Assembly: GCA_045837725.1 (NCBI GenBank)
Contig: JBEWZL010000098.1
Span: 248,001-312,000, forward strand
DNA: 64,000 nt
Direction: 5' to 3'
DNA from: Vermamoeba vermiformis
Lineage: Eukaryota > Tubulinea > Echinamoebida
Shown: in pieces, positions 24,001-36,115 of the stretch
Position numbering within the stretch: position 1 is the stretch's first letter
How the letters are laid out: the number at the start of each line of letters is the position of its first letter
Program-made: the position numbers and the translations under genes
The notes under the pieces: generated by a model
Told to the model about the DNA's origin: nothing
The model's database searches: none
What the model saw: only the letters and a program-made list of their open reading frames with translations

Positions 24001-25135
24001 TCAGCAGTCCTTGCGAGTAAGGTGATAAACGATAAAACAGCGCAGGAATGTTGAGCACTTCAAACAAGAGCGTGTAGCCCAGTGTGTTGCTCTTCTGACT
24101 CGCCATAATTGTACGCGTCAACTAATAAGCAGCGTATTAGTATAATATGTCCGATATAGCGATGATCATTGGCACGTACTAGTGTCATAATTGCATCGAG
24201 GTGCACTGAGTGCGTGTCACCGGGCGTGATGACAGGTGTCGAGTGCTGTATGATGAATTTGCGACAAATAGCGACTACATTGAGCGTAGATTGGTTGGTT
24301 AATAGTAATACTTCTGCTATTACTTTGGCTTGATATTCATTGACGGAAGGTAGTTTGGATCTGATGGACAGCGGATCTGTAAAGAACAATAAAGTTCTCA
24401 AAAATGTAGCCAATTCGTTTGATTGCTCCTAAGCACAAGGTTAATAATATTACGGTAATCTTATAGAATTGTCGTACTTTTGTAGCCTTATTAGGCAAGG
24501 TTAGGTGGGTGGCACAGAGGGCCAATATTTTCCGGATCTGGTAAAATGGTGAAGTGTTGGAGGTGGAGAACAACGATGTCAAATAGTTGTTATTAGGATC
24601 AGCGTCGCTAGTACTCTTTAGCAGCACCTTGCATAGTCGTGTCAGTTCGCTTCGAATGTTTGGATCTCGTCGGAAAAATATAAGGAAGCGACGAATAATG
24701 TTTTCGAGCTTTAACCGCGAGGAGGCATCTAAAAATAATTAATATGTATTTAATTTCTCCATAGACTCAACAAATAATGATCGCATAGTAATTTTCAGTG
24801 GATTTTGTAAAAGTGCTGAAAATTAGAAAAACATTTTCTGAACAAGTGTTAACGCGAAAATTATTAATTATATTTTATACATTCAGTAGGTAAATTAACA
24901 TACCTGGCACCGAGATCTGTTCGTAATAAATATTCTTTTGTTCTTTTTCAAATTGTTTCAACTCCAATTTTGTAGCCACTAATTTCTTAATTATAGCAAC
25001 TGCTTTGCTCTCTTCTCTACTTCGTTGACGACTTTCTCTCTCAGATTTGACTTGGGCAAGTATGTCATTTGGCTTGTTGTTACTAGACCTCCCCAAGTTG
25101 ACTTTGCGGGTGTTAATTTTGCCATCGAAGAACAT
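21031..25135 (-). CDS. HECT E3 ubiquitin ligase, UBE3C/HUL5 type
   Basis: The chosen start (25135) gives MFFDGKINTRKVNLGRSS, followed by a basic IQ-like helix (REESKAVAIIKKLVATKLEL). This is the N-terminal signature of UBE3C/Hul5, proteasome-associated ligases that extend chains on stalled substrates. A longer reading (MADEKKN…) begins 25 codons upstream. The C-terminal third is a HECT domain: ITFIDEFGRSEIGVDQGGLFKEF, FKFLGQILAKAVYDG, and the catalytic Cys in SASTCFNILKLP before the terminal FELA. An acidic linker (DEEDDIKPDVYVSDDDEEEL) lies near 23.8 kb. The gene has many introns and no missing key residue. Confidence 0.9.
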
Positions 25136-25308
25136 GGTCGTATAATATTTACAAAATAATACAATAATAATAATTAGTCGTCGTGGAACGTTTTTTTTTT
25201 CATCAGCCACGTGACTCGATCGAGATCAAGAATTCTGCTTTGGAATGAATAATGTGCTATTGCTATTTACTTAAATTTACCACTATTTACACTGTATATA
25301 TTCATAAT

Positions 25309-26244
25309 TTACACTTTAAAATACTTATGCTTCAAAGCCTTTTTAGCGGTAACACGTTTGGCCGGATCTCCACCGATGAGTTTCTTGAACAAGTCCGTTA
25401 AGACAGGTCGCTCTTCGTCGTTAATTTTCATACAGAATAGAGCCAAGTCACGTTGAGGTATATCACAAGTGGGATAACGTTGAAAAATGTCAAGATCCAG
25501 CAGCTAAAAACAAACAACTTAATAACTGATTGTAAGAAGTCCGAACAATAGAGGACATACCAGCTCCAAAAAGAGAATACATGCGGCCCGCACGTCATTT
25601 TCGCGAACGTCGTACTGGAAGTCATACTCCTTATTTGCCGCACGAGCGTTATCGGCGCCTTCAAAATTGGTCAAGAAGATGTGAGGCTCAGTTTGTGTTT
25701 CGTTCCATTTCCACACGACGCTGCTTGAATCAACTTTGTTGTGAACTATTCCGTGCTTGTGGCACCAAGCGAGCCCCTTGGTATGCATTCGATTAGTAAG
25801 CACCAAAAGTACAATATAATAATCAGTGCTACCTTAAATACCTGACGCATTACAGTCTTGACAAACGGGCGCAATGATTCACGGCAAAAAGCGTTATGTT
25901 TGGGTACAAACAATAAAGGCACACGTCGGATATCATCTACTAACGCTCCTTCTACCATTTTAACAATGTGTGGGCATTTCTTTTTCTTCAGCACGTCGTA
26001 CACGAGCCAAGGGCCGTTAGTACAAAATATGTAGGTCTATTCTTTGATTGACGTTGTTCTTTCTGTCTGTTGGATGGTGTGTCTCCGAAGAATTTCCGAG
26101 CTGTTGCAGCTCCCATCAATTCTCTACATTTATATATTGGTTAGTAATTTGATTAAGATTTACTTACGTTAGTCTGGTAGATAAATTGCTACTAGGTTCA
26201 TCCAGCGATGAACGACTTCTAATATCAGTGCTTACGATTGCCAT
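25309..26244 (-). CDS. Pseudokinase-like protein with truncated N-lobe
   Basis: Exons from ATG 26244 to the stop at 25309 encode a kinase fold. The segments seen are αC-β4 (VYDVLKKKKCPHIVKM), the catalytic-loop equivalent GLAWCHKHGIVHNKVDSSSVV, the β8-β9 equivalent IFLTNFEGA, αF (DVRAACILFLELL) and the closing helix GGDPAKRVTAKKALKHKYF. HRD is replaced by HNK and DFG by NFE, so the catalytic Asp and metal-binding Asp are both absent. No glycine loop or VAIK lysine is visible. The frame between exon 2 (KFFGDTPSNRQKEQ) and the kinase part does not join cleanly: it needs a weak GC-AG intron or a one-base change. It may be a scaffold or a decaying gene. Confidence 0.6.
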
Positions 26245-26389
26245 TTGTTGTAACGCTTATCGATCTAATTTAATAATGAAAGACAAAAATTGAACAAAAC
26301 AAAAAAAAAAACGGCTAGAAAAAAAAGCGCGGAATTCTCAAAGCGGGCAAAGATTGCGGGAATCATTTCGTTTATTCCACCTTAGCTAT

Positions 26390-29300
26390 TTACAAAAATA
26401 CAATCTTAGGAACAATTTTCTCTTTGGCAAGAGGTTTGATATTCAAGTTCTGATATTTGAAGAATTTCATTGGCAGATCCACTAAAAACCCTTTGATTTC
26501 GGACGCATGAGCGTCATAGTCTTCTTTCTTAGCCTTATTTAATTCCTCTACTTGCTCCACAGTCAACAAATTATCGTGCATGACTGGCCAGATCTTCAAG
26601 TACGAGATTGTGTTGCTATGTGAAGTTTCGACCCACAACTTGAAGCACTCGTCGTTGCCTGCACAGAATTAGTATTACGTAGGGTACTAGCAACAAGTCG
26701 ATGCTTACAAGGATTTTTTAGCAGTTCGTCGGCTTCGGTTGTCAGTCCCAAGTAGTCACGCCACAGCCTCATGCGCAGATCTTGAATGAACGCACTGACC
26801 TTGTGACGTCTGCCGTCAATCATCATCTCGCGGTGACCTGCATTCTGCTCAATCACCACTGCAATCTCGGAGTCTCGTGTACCACGCTGTGCTGTTATTA
26901 GCTCTACGCTGCAACCGTATTATATAACATCGCTACGTACCATGCTGCGGTCGTTGATATTTGCCGAGCCAATGATGCACACACGATCGTCCACAATCAT
27001 CATTTTCGCGTGCACGTAGATTTGCTCGGTGACCGGCTTGTCTCCAAGTAAGGCGTGATTACGCAAGCAATTGAACGAGATGTATTGGTGCACTACATCT
27101 TCGGGGAATTCTTTCTTCAATCGGCCCAGGATCGAGTTACGACCACGTGATATGGTACGATATGTGTACTTCAAGATGTATTGTGTGGCTTCAGCTTGAA
27201 TGTCGCCTGAAGGGTACACTGGCAGTACGACAATCAAACGGAATTTCTCTTTGTTGATAATGGCACGTCGAACTCTGTTTGATTTCGTTAATATTAACGC
27301 CAAAGAATATAATAGTGGCAAAATTACCTGGCGTAGAGCTGTCGTGCAATCTTGTTTTTCGGAGTGTTTTGGTCAATGGACGAGATGAAGAACTGATTCT
27401 CGATGTAAATGAAGTGCTTGGCTGTTCTAATGTACGTCAAATATGCCTTATAAATAGAGCTCTCTTGCGGCACTCCACACGACCAATTGCTAACAGATCT
27501 GACAATAACTGTTAGACCACCCGTTGACACGTGTCATTGTTTAACTTACCTCACGACTTGACAATTGAGCTGCGAGTAGAAGTTAGTGTGCTCCAACTGA
27601 GACAAGAGCTGATTGCCTTTCTCTTTCTCAGACAAGGGGACCATGTGTCGCAGTCGCTTGCCCACGTAAGAGTTTTTCACGTGTGGAGGCATCGTCGACA
27701 TGGAAATGTTCCACCGTTCAATGAAATTAAAGGCCACGTCACGAGCTGCTATGCCCGAGACAGCCATATGAATGTCGTGCCAAGGCATGCGGTGTTGAGT
27801 AGTGCGGTCCAACAAACATTCTTTGGTGGGTCCATTGTTCTCACCGAACATGTTAATGTGCATGTAGTCGCGGCCAGGGTACAACGCGCCTTCAGGATCA
27901 GTCAATGTGTACGTGCTGTCCTCGTACCGACCGAAGCATAAATCAACTCCGCCGACGAATGCTGTCTCCTCATCAACGACAACTAGAAGAATACGTCAGA
28001 CTTGATATGAATGAAAATTAAAATAGGACGTACCAAACTTCTGATGATGAGTCCACAAGAGCGGCGTAATGAATGGGTGCTGAATGGCTGAAATGCGCTT
28101 GTGAAGTCCGTTCATGTACTTGGTGACGTACTGACTCTCCAATGACATGCCGCCAACAGCTGGGTTGCGCCAAATGAGAATATAGATTTTCACACCTTGA
28201 CGCGCCTTTTCTAACAAAAGATTATCGAGACGATACTTCTTGTCCAATGGCTGTGTGCGGATCAAGTACAGGCCCGGCGAGAAGTACCAATCAGCGATCA
28301 TAATTCTCTTTTTGGCTCGTTGAATGACGTGATAAACTGCCTTAAAGTACTCGCTGCCGTTGACAAACCATTGACCTTCCACGTTCTTTCTGAGCGGCGC
28401 AAATGAGCGGAATCGATTCACACCACGAATGTTAGCACGAATAATCTCGACCCACTTGTCACGCTCTTGACGGCTTGATGCCTTCAGCCTGCGATTCAAT
28501 TGAAATGCCTTGACAAACAGCTCTTTGCCGAATGAACTCTTGCGCACGGTGGCAGTGCTGAGTGACACGCTGTAAATGGGGTGTTTGTCGCCTTTGTTGC
28601 GATAATAAGCGAGAAATCCACCGCGCACTACGAAATATCTTCTGTTTTGACCCTTCTCGGGCATGCACTTGATTCTATTGGGATGAATTTTCTTCAGCCA
28701 GCCTTCAATCTCAGGTCGCAACAACTTTTTGTTCACGTGGGACTCGATTGGGTCAACGATTTTTGAGTGAATATAGTCGAACAAACTGGCGCAGCTGTAG
28801 AGTTCGTACACGTCAGTGGCACGACGCATGAACTGGGGCAACGAAAGCGTGGTGCCCATGCTCGGCAACATCTCTTCAGCGCTCTCACCACCCGAGGCCT
28901 CTTCAGTCGATTCAACATCGTTGCCATCACTATTATGAGAATCTGCTTCTGAATCACTCGTAGCATCATTGGGAATGACGGATGAACCGGCAATGTTGAG
29001 TGCTAAAAATTTCACGTGTCAATTGTTGCACCTTTAAAAAATAATTGCAAAGCTTACCATTGGGTTCTTCGACTTTTAGTCGCTCACGTGGGGTGGTCAA
29101 TTCATCAGCTTCAAAGTCCACAGCTGATTTCAAGTTAATGGCCTGAGCGGTCAGTGTTTTCAACGTGCCCATGGGAGTCATGGACGGTGTGGGTGACATG
29201 TGACCTTGTTCTTGTGGCCTCGTGATCTCTGTGCGCTCTGCCTCAGACAAAGAAGCAGAGAACGACTCTTCGTCGTCAATAGCCTCGTTCAATTGGTTCT

Positions 29301-29952
29301 CTTCTTCTGTAGGATCTTCATCGTGCTCTTGTTCTTCAACTTTGGGCTTGTGCTTCTCGCTGCGTCTCTTGATTTTGCTGGACTTTCTACGCTTCACAGG
29401 TCGCGCGTTGTTCTCATCGTCAGACAGATCTGAATTGTCATCCGTGTCATTGCTCACGTCATTGTCCGTGTCATTTTCATCTGACGACCACTCGCGATAA
29501 TACTTTTGCGTGTTCTTATTCTGGAAGATATTGGCACGCGTTTGTTGTTGCATTTGATTGTAGTACATGCGTCGTATAGTAATTGGCTCATCTTCTTGTG
29601 GTGGAGGTTCAACTTGTTTGGGTGTCTTTTTTCTAACGAATGACTTGAAAATGTTCTTTTTGTTCGGCATTGACCAGCGCAGGAAATTCCTTCCTTTTTT
29701 GGTCTCTTCTCCTTCGGGATGTTCCGCGTCTTCATGAATACGTTTCTTTTTAGTGAACTTGATCGATTGTGTTGGGACTGTCACAGTGTCGGGATTTGTC
29801 GTCGGAACGGCGGGTGAAGGCGGAATTTCAAATTTGACAGCAGACTTGTCGGGCAGTACTTCTTCGTGAATGCTAGCTCCTTTCAGTGTTACCGCCCGGT
29901 ACGGCCACTGACTTGGCCAGACTTCGGTGCCACAAAGCGGCCACAGGTGCAT
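26390..29952 (-). CDS. Phospholipase D with PH domain
   Basis: PLD hydrolyses phosphatidylcholine to phosphatidic acid and choline at membranes. The first exon (ATG 29952) is about 300 disordered residues, rich in charged runs and Lys clusters. Next is a PH domain (EIEGWLKKIHPNRIKC to WVEIIRANIRG). Two catalytic HKD motifs follow: HHQKFVVVD, split by an intron near 28.0 kb, and HAKMMIVDD with IGSANINDRS near 26.95-27.0 kb. PWHDIHMAVSG and IENQFFIS are also conserved in eukaryotic PLD1/2/PLDζ enzymes. No PX domain is evident. An in-frame stop directly precedes the ATG, so a join to the EF-hand gene upstream is not supported. Confidence 0.88.
27525..27536. repeat. Intronic palindrome TGACACGTGTCA
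   Basis: G-variant in the PLD intron after the exon ending LNCQVVR. Confidence 0.75.
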
Positions 29953-30019
29953 CTACGTCTGTTTCCCACTCACTGCTACTGTTAGAACAAGTCTTCCTGA
30001 TACAATATGATGCAATGAC

Positions 30020-31460
30020 TTACTCTAACTTCAACAGTCTGCTGGCCTCTTTAGCTACTTTGCGTACGTTACTTGCGTCGATAGCTCCTTCGCGTTCCAG
30101 ATCAAACACGAGAAATGCAACTACAATAAACTGTTAGACATACGATATGAATGTGAATATACTTCTAGCATGTACCCAAAGCCTTCTCGCTTGTGGATCC
30201 GCGAGAAATGACTGACATTGCACGAGCAAACTTCTCAAAAGAAACCTTTCCTGTAGGCTGTTGCATGGCATCGAATGCGTGAAACATTGACAACTTGACT
30301 TGTTCATCTTGCATGTCAGGGAATAACGTGAAGAATGTCTCTGGCGTCAGTTCATTGTTCTCGAGCGCTGCTTTCTTGAAGGCTTTGAAGAGTTCAATGA
30401 GCTCTCGCGTGTCAACTAAAGATATTAATTAGTAACGCTCGATATCTTTTCAATATTGCCGTGTTATTGCTTACAATAAGTGCGACCACGAAGTTTTTGG
30501 ATGAGTTTTGCGGGGACCTCTTCGATTCCCGAAATTGTTAGTTTGTCTTCAATCAGTATGGAGATTGTTTTGTGCGCTTCGAATTCAGTGACAGGAGCGT
30601 CAGAATTATTATTTTTGATGCTTAGTCCGATGTTCTTGGGTACGTGGCAGTCGAAGCGAAACTACATCCGAATTAGTTATTACTTCGCGGAGACGTTGCT
30701 TGTCTTACTCTTTTAGTTGCTGCAGTTTCGAAATTTACTACAACCAGAGGATTGGCACCATATTTCTCAGCTACCATGCTGCACGATCGAGATCAATTTC
30801 CAGTCTGTGTAATTTTCATAGATTGCATTTACGGACCTGTACTGAATATCACCACGCACTCTAGCAAATAGTCCTCTTAACCTCGATGAGGTAGCTGTGA
30901 ACTGGACGGTTTCAAGGGGCTGGCGGTAAATTCGAGTATTAATAATTATTATGCGCGTGTAGGAAAAACAACAACAGACAGCACTTGCTAAATGACAATA
31001 GAAATAGCTTACGTTAATTTTTGGGGGCGGTTCCAAAGCCCATTTGCCTCGTCCTAACTTTTGCTTGCCTAAGATCAGTGTGCTGCTTGTTTCATTTTTA
31101 ATTTCAATCTGGTAATGTAATATTATTAATTAAAATATATTCTTATAATATTTTGTGACATACTGTTAACGTTAATTCGTGGCCTTCTGTTTCTACATCT
31201 TGTCTAATTATTTCTTTAGCAGGTTCTGCTTCCCCTGTTTGTCCCTGAGGCTGAATGTCTTCAATAATCTCCGTAGTATTGCCCAGTGTAGCAATAGTCG
31301 TGTTGCTTAGCGTGTTACATTCCGTTGTCTGATTTAGGGGAAGTGAATCCAAAGATGTCGCATCTTTTTCGACGTCAATCACAACTGACTTCAGCGGATC
31401 GATATCAATTGTGCGATTCATGTGCGTATTACTATTTACAAAATTGTTGAAATGAAACAA
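30020..31460 (-). CDS. Aegerolysin-like domain plus EF-hand protein
   Basis: The N-terminal exon (ATG 31460; a second in-frame ATG at 31421) is Asn/Thr-rich and disordered. The next exons spell a β-sandwich resembling aegerolysins: IEIKNETSSTLILGKQKLG, GKWALEPPPKI, VQFTATSSRLRG, RVRGDIQYR, then a FRFDCHVPKNIG strand where that family has its FYWDNP strand. The C-terminal half is helical and EF-hand-like (ELTPETFFTLFPDMQDEQVK, SMFHAFDAMQ, FLVFDLEREGAIDASNVRK). Not all calcium ligands are canonical. Aegerolysins bind membrane lipids; here no secretion signal is seen. The stop after LLKLE lies 68 bases before the PLD start; GAGTAAGT there could also be a donor, so the end is provisional. Confidence 0.55.
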
Positions 31461-33024
31461 AACGTTGCTGCAACACTATCTTCGCTGCCGATCAGTTTGA
31501 AATGCCGGGTGGAAGTCGCATAGATTCGAAAGAATAAGTGAGTAAATACTTCTAACACGCGACTATCTACATCTATTGACACTACCATACGTTTTTTAGG
31601 AAATTAAACATTAACAGACTCCGGCCATTTTTTTCCTTTCTTCTAGAAGCGCCAGCGCGGATGCGGCGAATTTCTCGTACGACAACTCATTACTCGGTGA
31701 CTATTATGTGAATGTAAGTGGCCGCACTGATAATCTATGCCGGCATTCTATTACAATCAAGCGTATCACAGTGTGGCCGTGCAATTTGATCACCGATGAC
31801 CAAGTCCCAAACGTCAAGCTTGGCAGTGTGCTTGCACAATCGAATTTTCACTGAAAAAAGATGTGGTAGTGCTCTATTGACAGCATTGAGCACAATAGCA
31901 TTGCTAAACTGGAACACGAGTGGACTACCACCGCACTCGAGCGATTTTTTTGCCACTTGGAAATTTGACTAGCAGGCAAGCCCGCGACATTGCACAGCAC
32001 ACATATGATGGAACTACCTCAGTGCTGCGACATGATTAGCTTATTATTACTGCAGCTGCGTTGAGTAAAAGAAGTACGGTGCCAACAACTTCACGTGAAA
32101 TAGTGACACGTGACTCAACCGACGCGAGTGCATACCTTGACTGGAGTCCGTGCTCAAGGCAGACTGGCATTGTCTATCCTTTGAAGTGTCGCCGAGCAGT
32201 ACTCCTTAGCATAGTAATTGAATGCGTTGATTAGTAAGTGTTATTTTTGCCCCAAACTTAAAATTATCTGCACGCGGATTTTAATGTTTGAAAAGTCGTA
32301 GGCAACCTCTTCGCCCGTTACCAATGCTCACTGCCAATAGTTTCATGGTGTTAAGTCACCGCAGCATCAATTCGCGAGCTCTATGCGAGGACAGCTCTTC
32401 TCTAATGGTTGCCAGCTGCAGTGCGCGGGCGAGTCTAGGCGCCACTTGGCCGGTGCTTGTTTATTGCTAGCGGATCTGCTAGCCCGTCGTCATCTGTCCA
32501 ACTCAAACAGGTGGCGTGGTTCTATGATTGTCACCGATGCACACGAGTAACAAGCCAATCATGATCTTAATACTCCAACAGCAAGGTATTCTAGTCTATC
32601 CTTATTCTTTACTAATCGTGAAATTTGTCGGTGTTCGGTGCGGACTTGATATCCCGTCCAACGAAATTACTGACATGCCTTACAAGGACAAATTAAATTA
32701 ATAGCTGCTATTTTCAGCGTGCGAAATATAAACATCGGAGCGAACAGCGAAGAGTTTTTCCATGTTTGCCAACGCGGGGTTTCGCGGTATACTTCTTCAT
32801 ACGAGCTGAGATTCGAGTGCTAAGGACCGTAAGTGTACCCTATATCTAACGTAATTAAAGTAGTACACGGCCAAAATAGAACTCAAAATTGTCTATAAAT
32901 AGGAGATTTAATTTGTGATCGATGCACGTGCTGGCAGGTATAAAGAAAATACGATATCGTCAATCTAATAGTACTTAAAAGTTCATTATAAAGGCCGTAT
33001 TGCGTGCAATATTAAATTTGCTCG
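31461..33024. other. Long intergenic region, no supported gene
   Basis: About 1.5 kb without a convincing gene. 31671-31712 is an open, donor-terminated stretch (SASADAANFSYDNSLLG…) that could be an orphan exon. A reverse-strand open stretch near 32340-32460 (GQVAPRLARALQLATIREEL) looks helical but has no start or partner exon. The last 300 bases should hold the receptor A promoter. Confidence 0.4.
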
Positions 33025-35739
33025 ATGCGCGCGGTTAAATTCATACTGGCGATACTGCTAATTGCAGCGCTGTGTCACCACGTCAGATCTGAAACTATCA
33101 ACATTCTCCTGCGATCCTCTCAAGTGCCGTTAGTAAATATTCATATTCCTGGTTTTGAAGCTCTTACTGGCCACAATGTACGTATAATATTTCTCCGTGG
33201 TTGAAACGACGAATAAACTTTGCGTCTTCAGGTCAACTTAATTCCAATTGCGCTGTACAACGATCTTCGTGACCAACTTCTTGCAGATTTGAGAAAAGGC
33301 TCGCCGTTCTACGATGCTTTCATTTTTAACGGCCAACTGAAGAGCGAGCTCATTTTGTGTTCGGATTGCGATCCCGAACAACGACCTCTGATTGCACCAC
33401 TGACTGAACTGATCAGAAATGATCCAGCACTTCAATGGAATGATGTTGCAGTGTTTCAACGCACGACAAACAGCGCTTATGACGGCGACATTTATACTGT
33501 CCCTGTTGACGGAGGTGAGTCCGCGCAGACTTTCGTATCAAGATCAAGTAACTAATTCTTGCTAGACTTCCATTATATGTTCTATCGACAAGATTTTCTT
33601 GACAAGTTCGGATTTGATGTTCCGCAAACATGGTAATTTCATTAATAACTAAATATTTGCAATCGATACAATTTACCAAATTTAGTGCACGTGCTTATTT
33701 TGTCTATATATAGGGACGACGTTTTAGCCATCGCCAAGGCCACTAATGGCCAAGATTTGAACAATGACGGAATTCCAGACTTTGGCCTGTGTGCTGAGCG
33801 CAAGAATCGAACTGACTGGAACCCAACGCCTTATTTCTTCTGGTCCCTTGCCTCGCCCTACATCCAAAGCAATGGTACTAGTCAAGGCCTCTTCTTCGAT
33901 GTGCAGACCATGGACGTCATGATTAACAGCACTGGGTTCAGAGAGGCTGCCCAAATGTATCGTGATCTCGCCAACTACGGACCAGAAGAGAACGGCACGA
34001 CACTACGCTCTTACTGGCAAAACGGACGATGTGCTATTGCCATGGACTGGGCTGACATTGCTACAAAGTCACAACAGAACGTCTCCATTGTCGCCAATGT
34101 CACTGTCATGTCACTGCCGCCAGGCTCACGACGCGTGTTCAACAGAGAAACAAAACAAATGGAACAATGCACGAGCACACTGTGTCCACTGATGGATGCG
34201 AATGGAGTGAATCGTGCACCATTTGCAGCAACACTTGGATGGACAACAGCAGTGTCACGCTTCATTCCTGACTCGCGACGCCAAGCTGCATATAGCTTCC
34301 TCTCCTACGTCAGTCAGACCAATCACAGCATTCAGTCAGTGCTCATTGGCACGGGTTGGGACGTCGTGCGCGAGTCTCAAATGAACCCACAGTTGTTCTT
34401 GAGCCATGGGTGGAGCAATGTCACAGCGAACTCGCTGGCCTCGTCCGCTCGGGGCGCGCAGAACCATCTCAATGCCGTGGTGGATATGCCTCTCGAGAAG
34501 TGGTCCGAGTACTACAAAGTCTTTGGTACTTACATGAGCGCCTTCGTTCACGACGAAATCTCCCTGGATGATCTTCAAACACAGCTCACCGATGACTGGA
34601 ACGCTCTCATTGACAAGTACGGCCGACGAGAGCAACACACAGCCTATGCACTCTCTATTGGCGCACACAGACCCGTGTTCGATGAAGAAGTGACACTTCC
34701 TGACGCTCTTCGCATTGCATTCATTGTCATCTCTGGTGTGTGCATCTTGATGGCGCTAGCGCTGATCGTCTTTGTTGTGATTCACCGCGAGAAGAAAGTC
34801 ATTCGCGGCACGAGTCCAACATTCCACTACTCCACACTCGGAGGAGCAGTGCTCATCTTCTCGTCGGTGCTCTTGTTCTCCATTCCTCCCCCGACTTCTG
34901 GTCTGTGTGCTTCTTCGATGTGGTTGTTTGCTATTGGTTTTGGTTTCATCTACGGCAGCATATTTGTCAAGCTCTACAGACTGTGGCGATTGTCAGCAAA
35001 GAGCTTGTCCATCAAGCGCATTACTGACGCGCACTTGATGCCGTTCTTGGCTGGCATTCTCGTCATGTATCTCACTCTCTTGGTAGCCTGGACCATTGTC
35101 GATCCACCAGTTGCTTCACCATACAGAGAAAGTCTTGGACCTGATCAGTTCATGATGGTGTGTCAGACTGGCCATATCGGTCAAATTCTCTTCATTCTGA
35201 TCCTCGCGTGGTCTTGCATCATGTTGTTGGTCGGCATCATCTTGTCGTTCTTGACTCGCAACTTGGCTGAAGCTTACAACGAATCGCGTCCCGTGTCAAT
35301 GTCCGTGTACATTTACAGCTTCTCAGCAGTCATCTTGATTCCCATTCTGTTCGGTAAGTGAATGACACGTGTCACTTACGCTTTGCCCTAATAATTTTTA
35401 GTTGTTCCCAACGCACTGGTCGTATTCATCGCCACAGATGCCGTATTGGTATTCAGTACTGCAGTGACCTTGGTGGCTCTTTTCTTGAGCAAGATTGTAA
35501 AAATTAAGAAAGGTCTCGGCGACAAAGTCTCAACAGGCCGAAGTGGCTCGACGGCTGATCACAGCAGTCCCAACAGCTCAGCATTGCAACAAACCACCAG
35601 CATTCAAACTGACAACCCAAGAAGACGAGAACTTGAGCTTGAGAATCAGATGCTGCGCGAAAAGATCTCGGATCTGGAACGACAACTCTTATCTAAGCCT
35701 AAGCCTATCGCAAGCAGCTCATCTTCATCAAGCGATTAA
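33025..35739 (+). CDS. Receptor A: solute-binding domain fused to class C 7TM GPCR
   Basis: A signal peptide (FILAILLIAALCHHVRSE) leads into a bacterial type 1 extracellular solute-binding fold: VNIHIPGFEALTGH, LLADLRKGSPFYDAFIF, YTVPVDGDFHYMFYRQDFL, NGQDLNNDGIPDFG (an acidic NDG loop), CAIAMDWADI. Seven membrane segments follow from LRIAFIVISGVCILMALALI to VVFIATDAVLVFSTAVTLVA, with the class C-like VIRGTSPTFHYSTLGGAVLI turn after TM1. The tail ends in a short coiled coil (RELELENQMLREKISDLERQ) and Ser run. By analogy with GABA-B-type receptors it should sense a small ligand through the clam-shell domain and dimerise through the coil. Ligand is unknown. Confidence 0.85.
35363..35374. repeat. 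Intronic palindrome TGACACGTGTCA
   Basis: G-variant in the last intron of receptor A, eight bases after the donor. Confidence 0.75.
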
Positions 35740-36115
35740 TTAATCTTGATGGTTTGGACTCTTTTGGAGATTGTATACTAAAAATAGGTAAAAAAATTAA
35801 TTAGCCAGACAAACATGATTTGATAAGCATCAAAACTTTTAGCGCCTATATCGTAAGTAAGTACCACAATCGGTTAGAAACGATGCTGAAGTATATTGTT
35901 CAGGCTCGGTGCAAAGTTCCCCGCCTTTACTAAATATGGAAACATTGGAATTTCAAATTGGTGTTTGGGAAAGTCGACGCTATTCTTCTTATTGGCTTAT
36001 CTTCACGCGGAGATTTAACGAATCAACAATGACACGTGAAAGTGTCAAACTTCAAAACCGAACACACTGCCGCTAATTTTCTTAATAGCGAAGAGTCACG
36101 ACCACCAAGCCCAAA
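35740..36115. other. Intergenic region between receptors A and B
   Basis: Presumed receptor B promoter. A diverged form of the palindrome (TGACACGTGAAAGTGTCA, with a spacer) sits at 36030-36047; no other element is recognisable. Confidence 0.4.

Noticed and set aside
29881-30022. One gene joining EF-hand exons to PLD
   Set aside because: A strong GTAAGT donor exists, but all acceptors lead into a frame that stops at GCTAGC; the PLD frame is closed by TAG just before its ATG.
32288-32470. Plus-strand 60-codon frame
   Set aside because: No start context, no domain, and an equally open reading exists on the other strand; probably chance.
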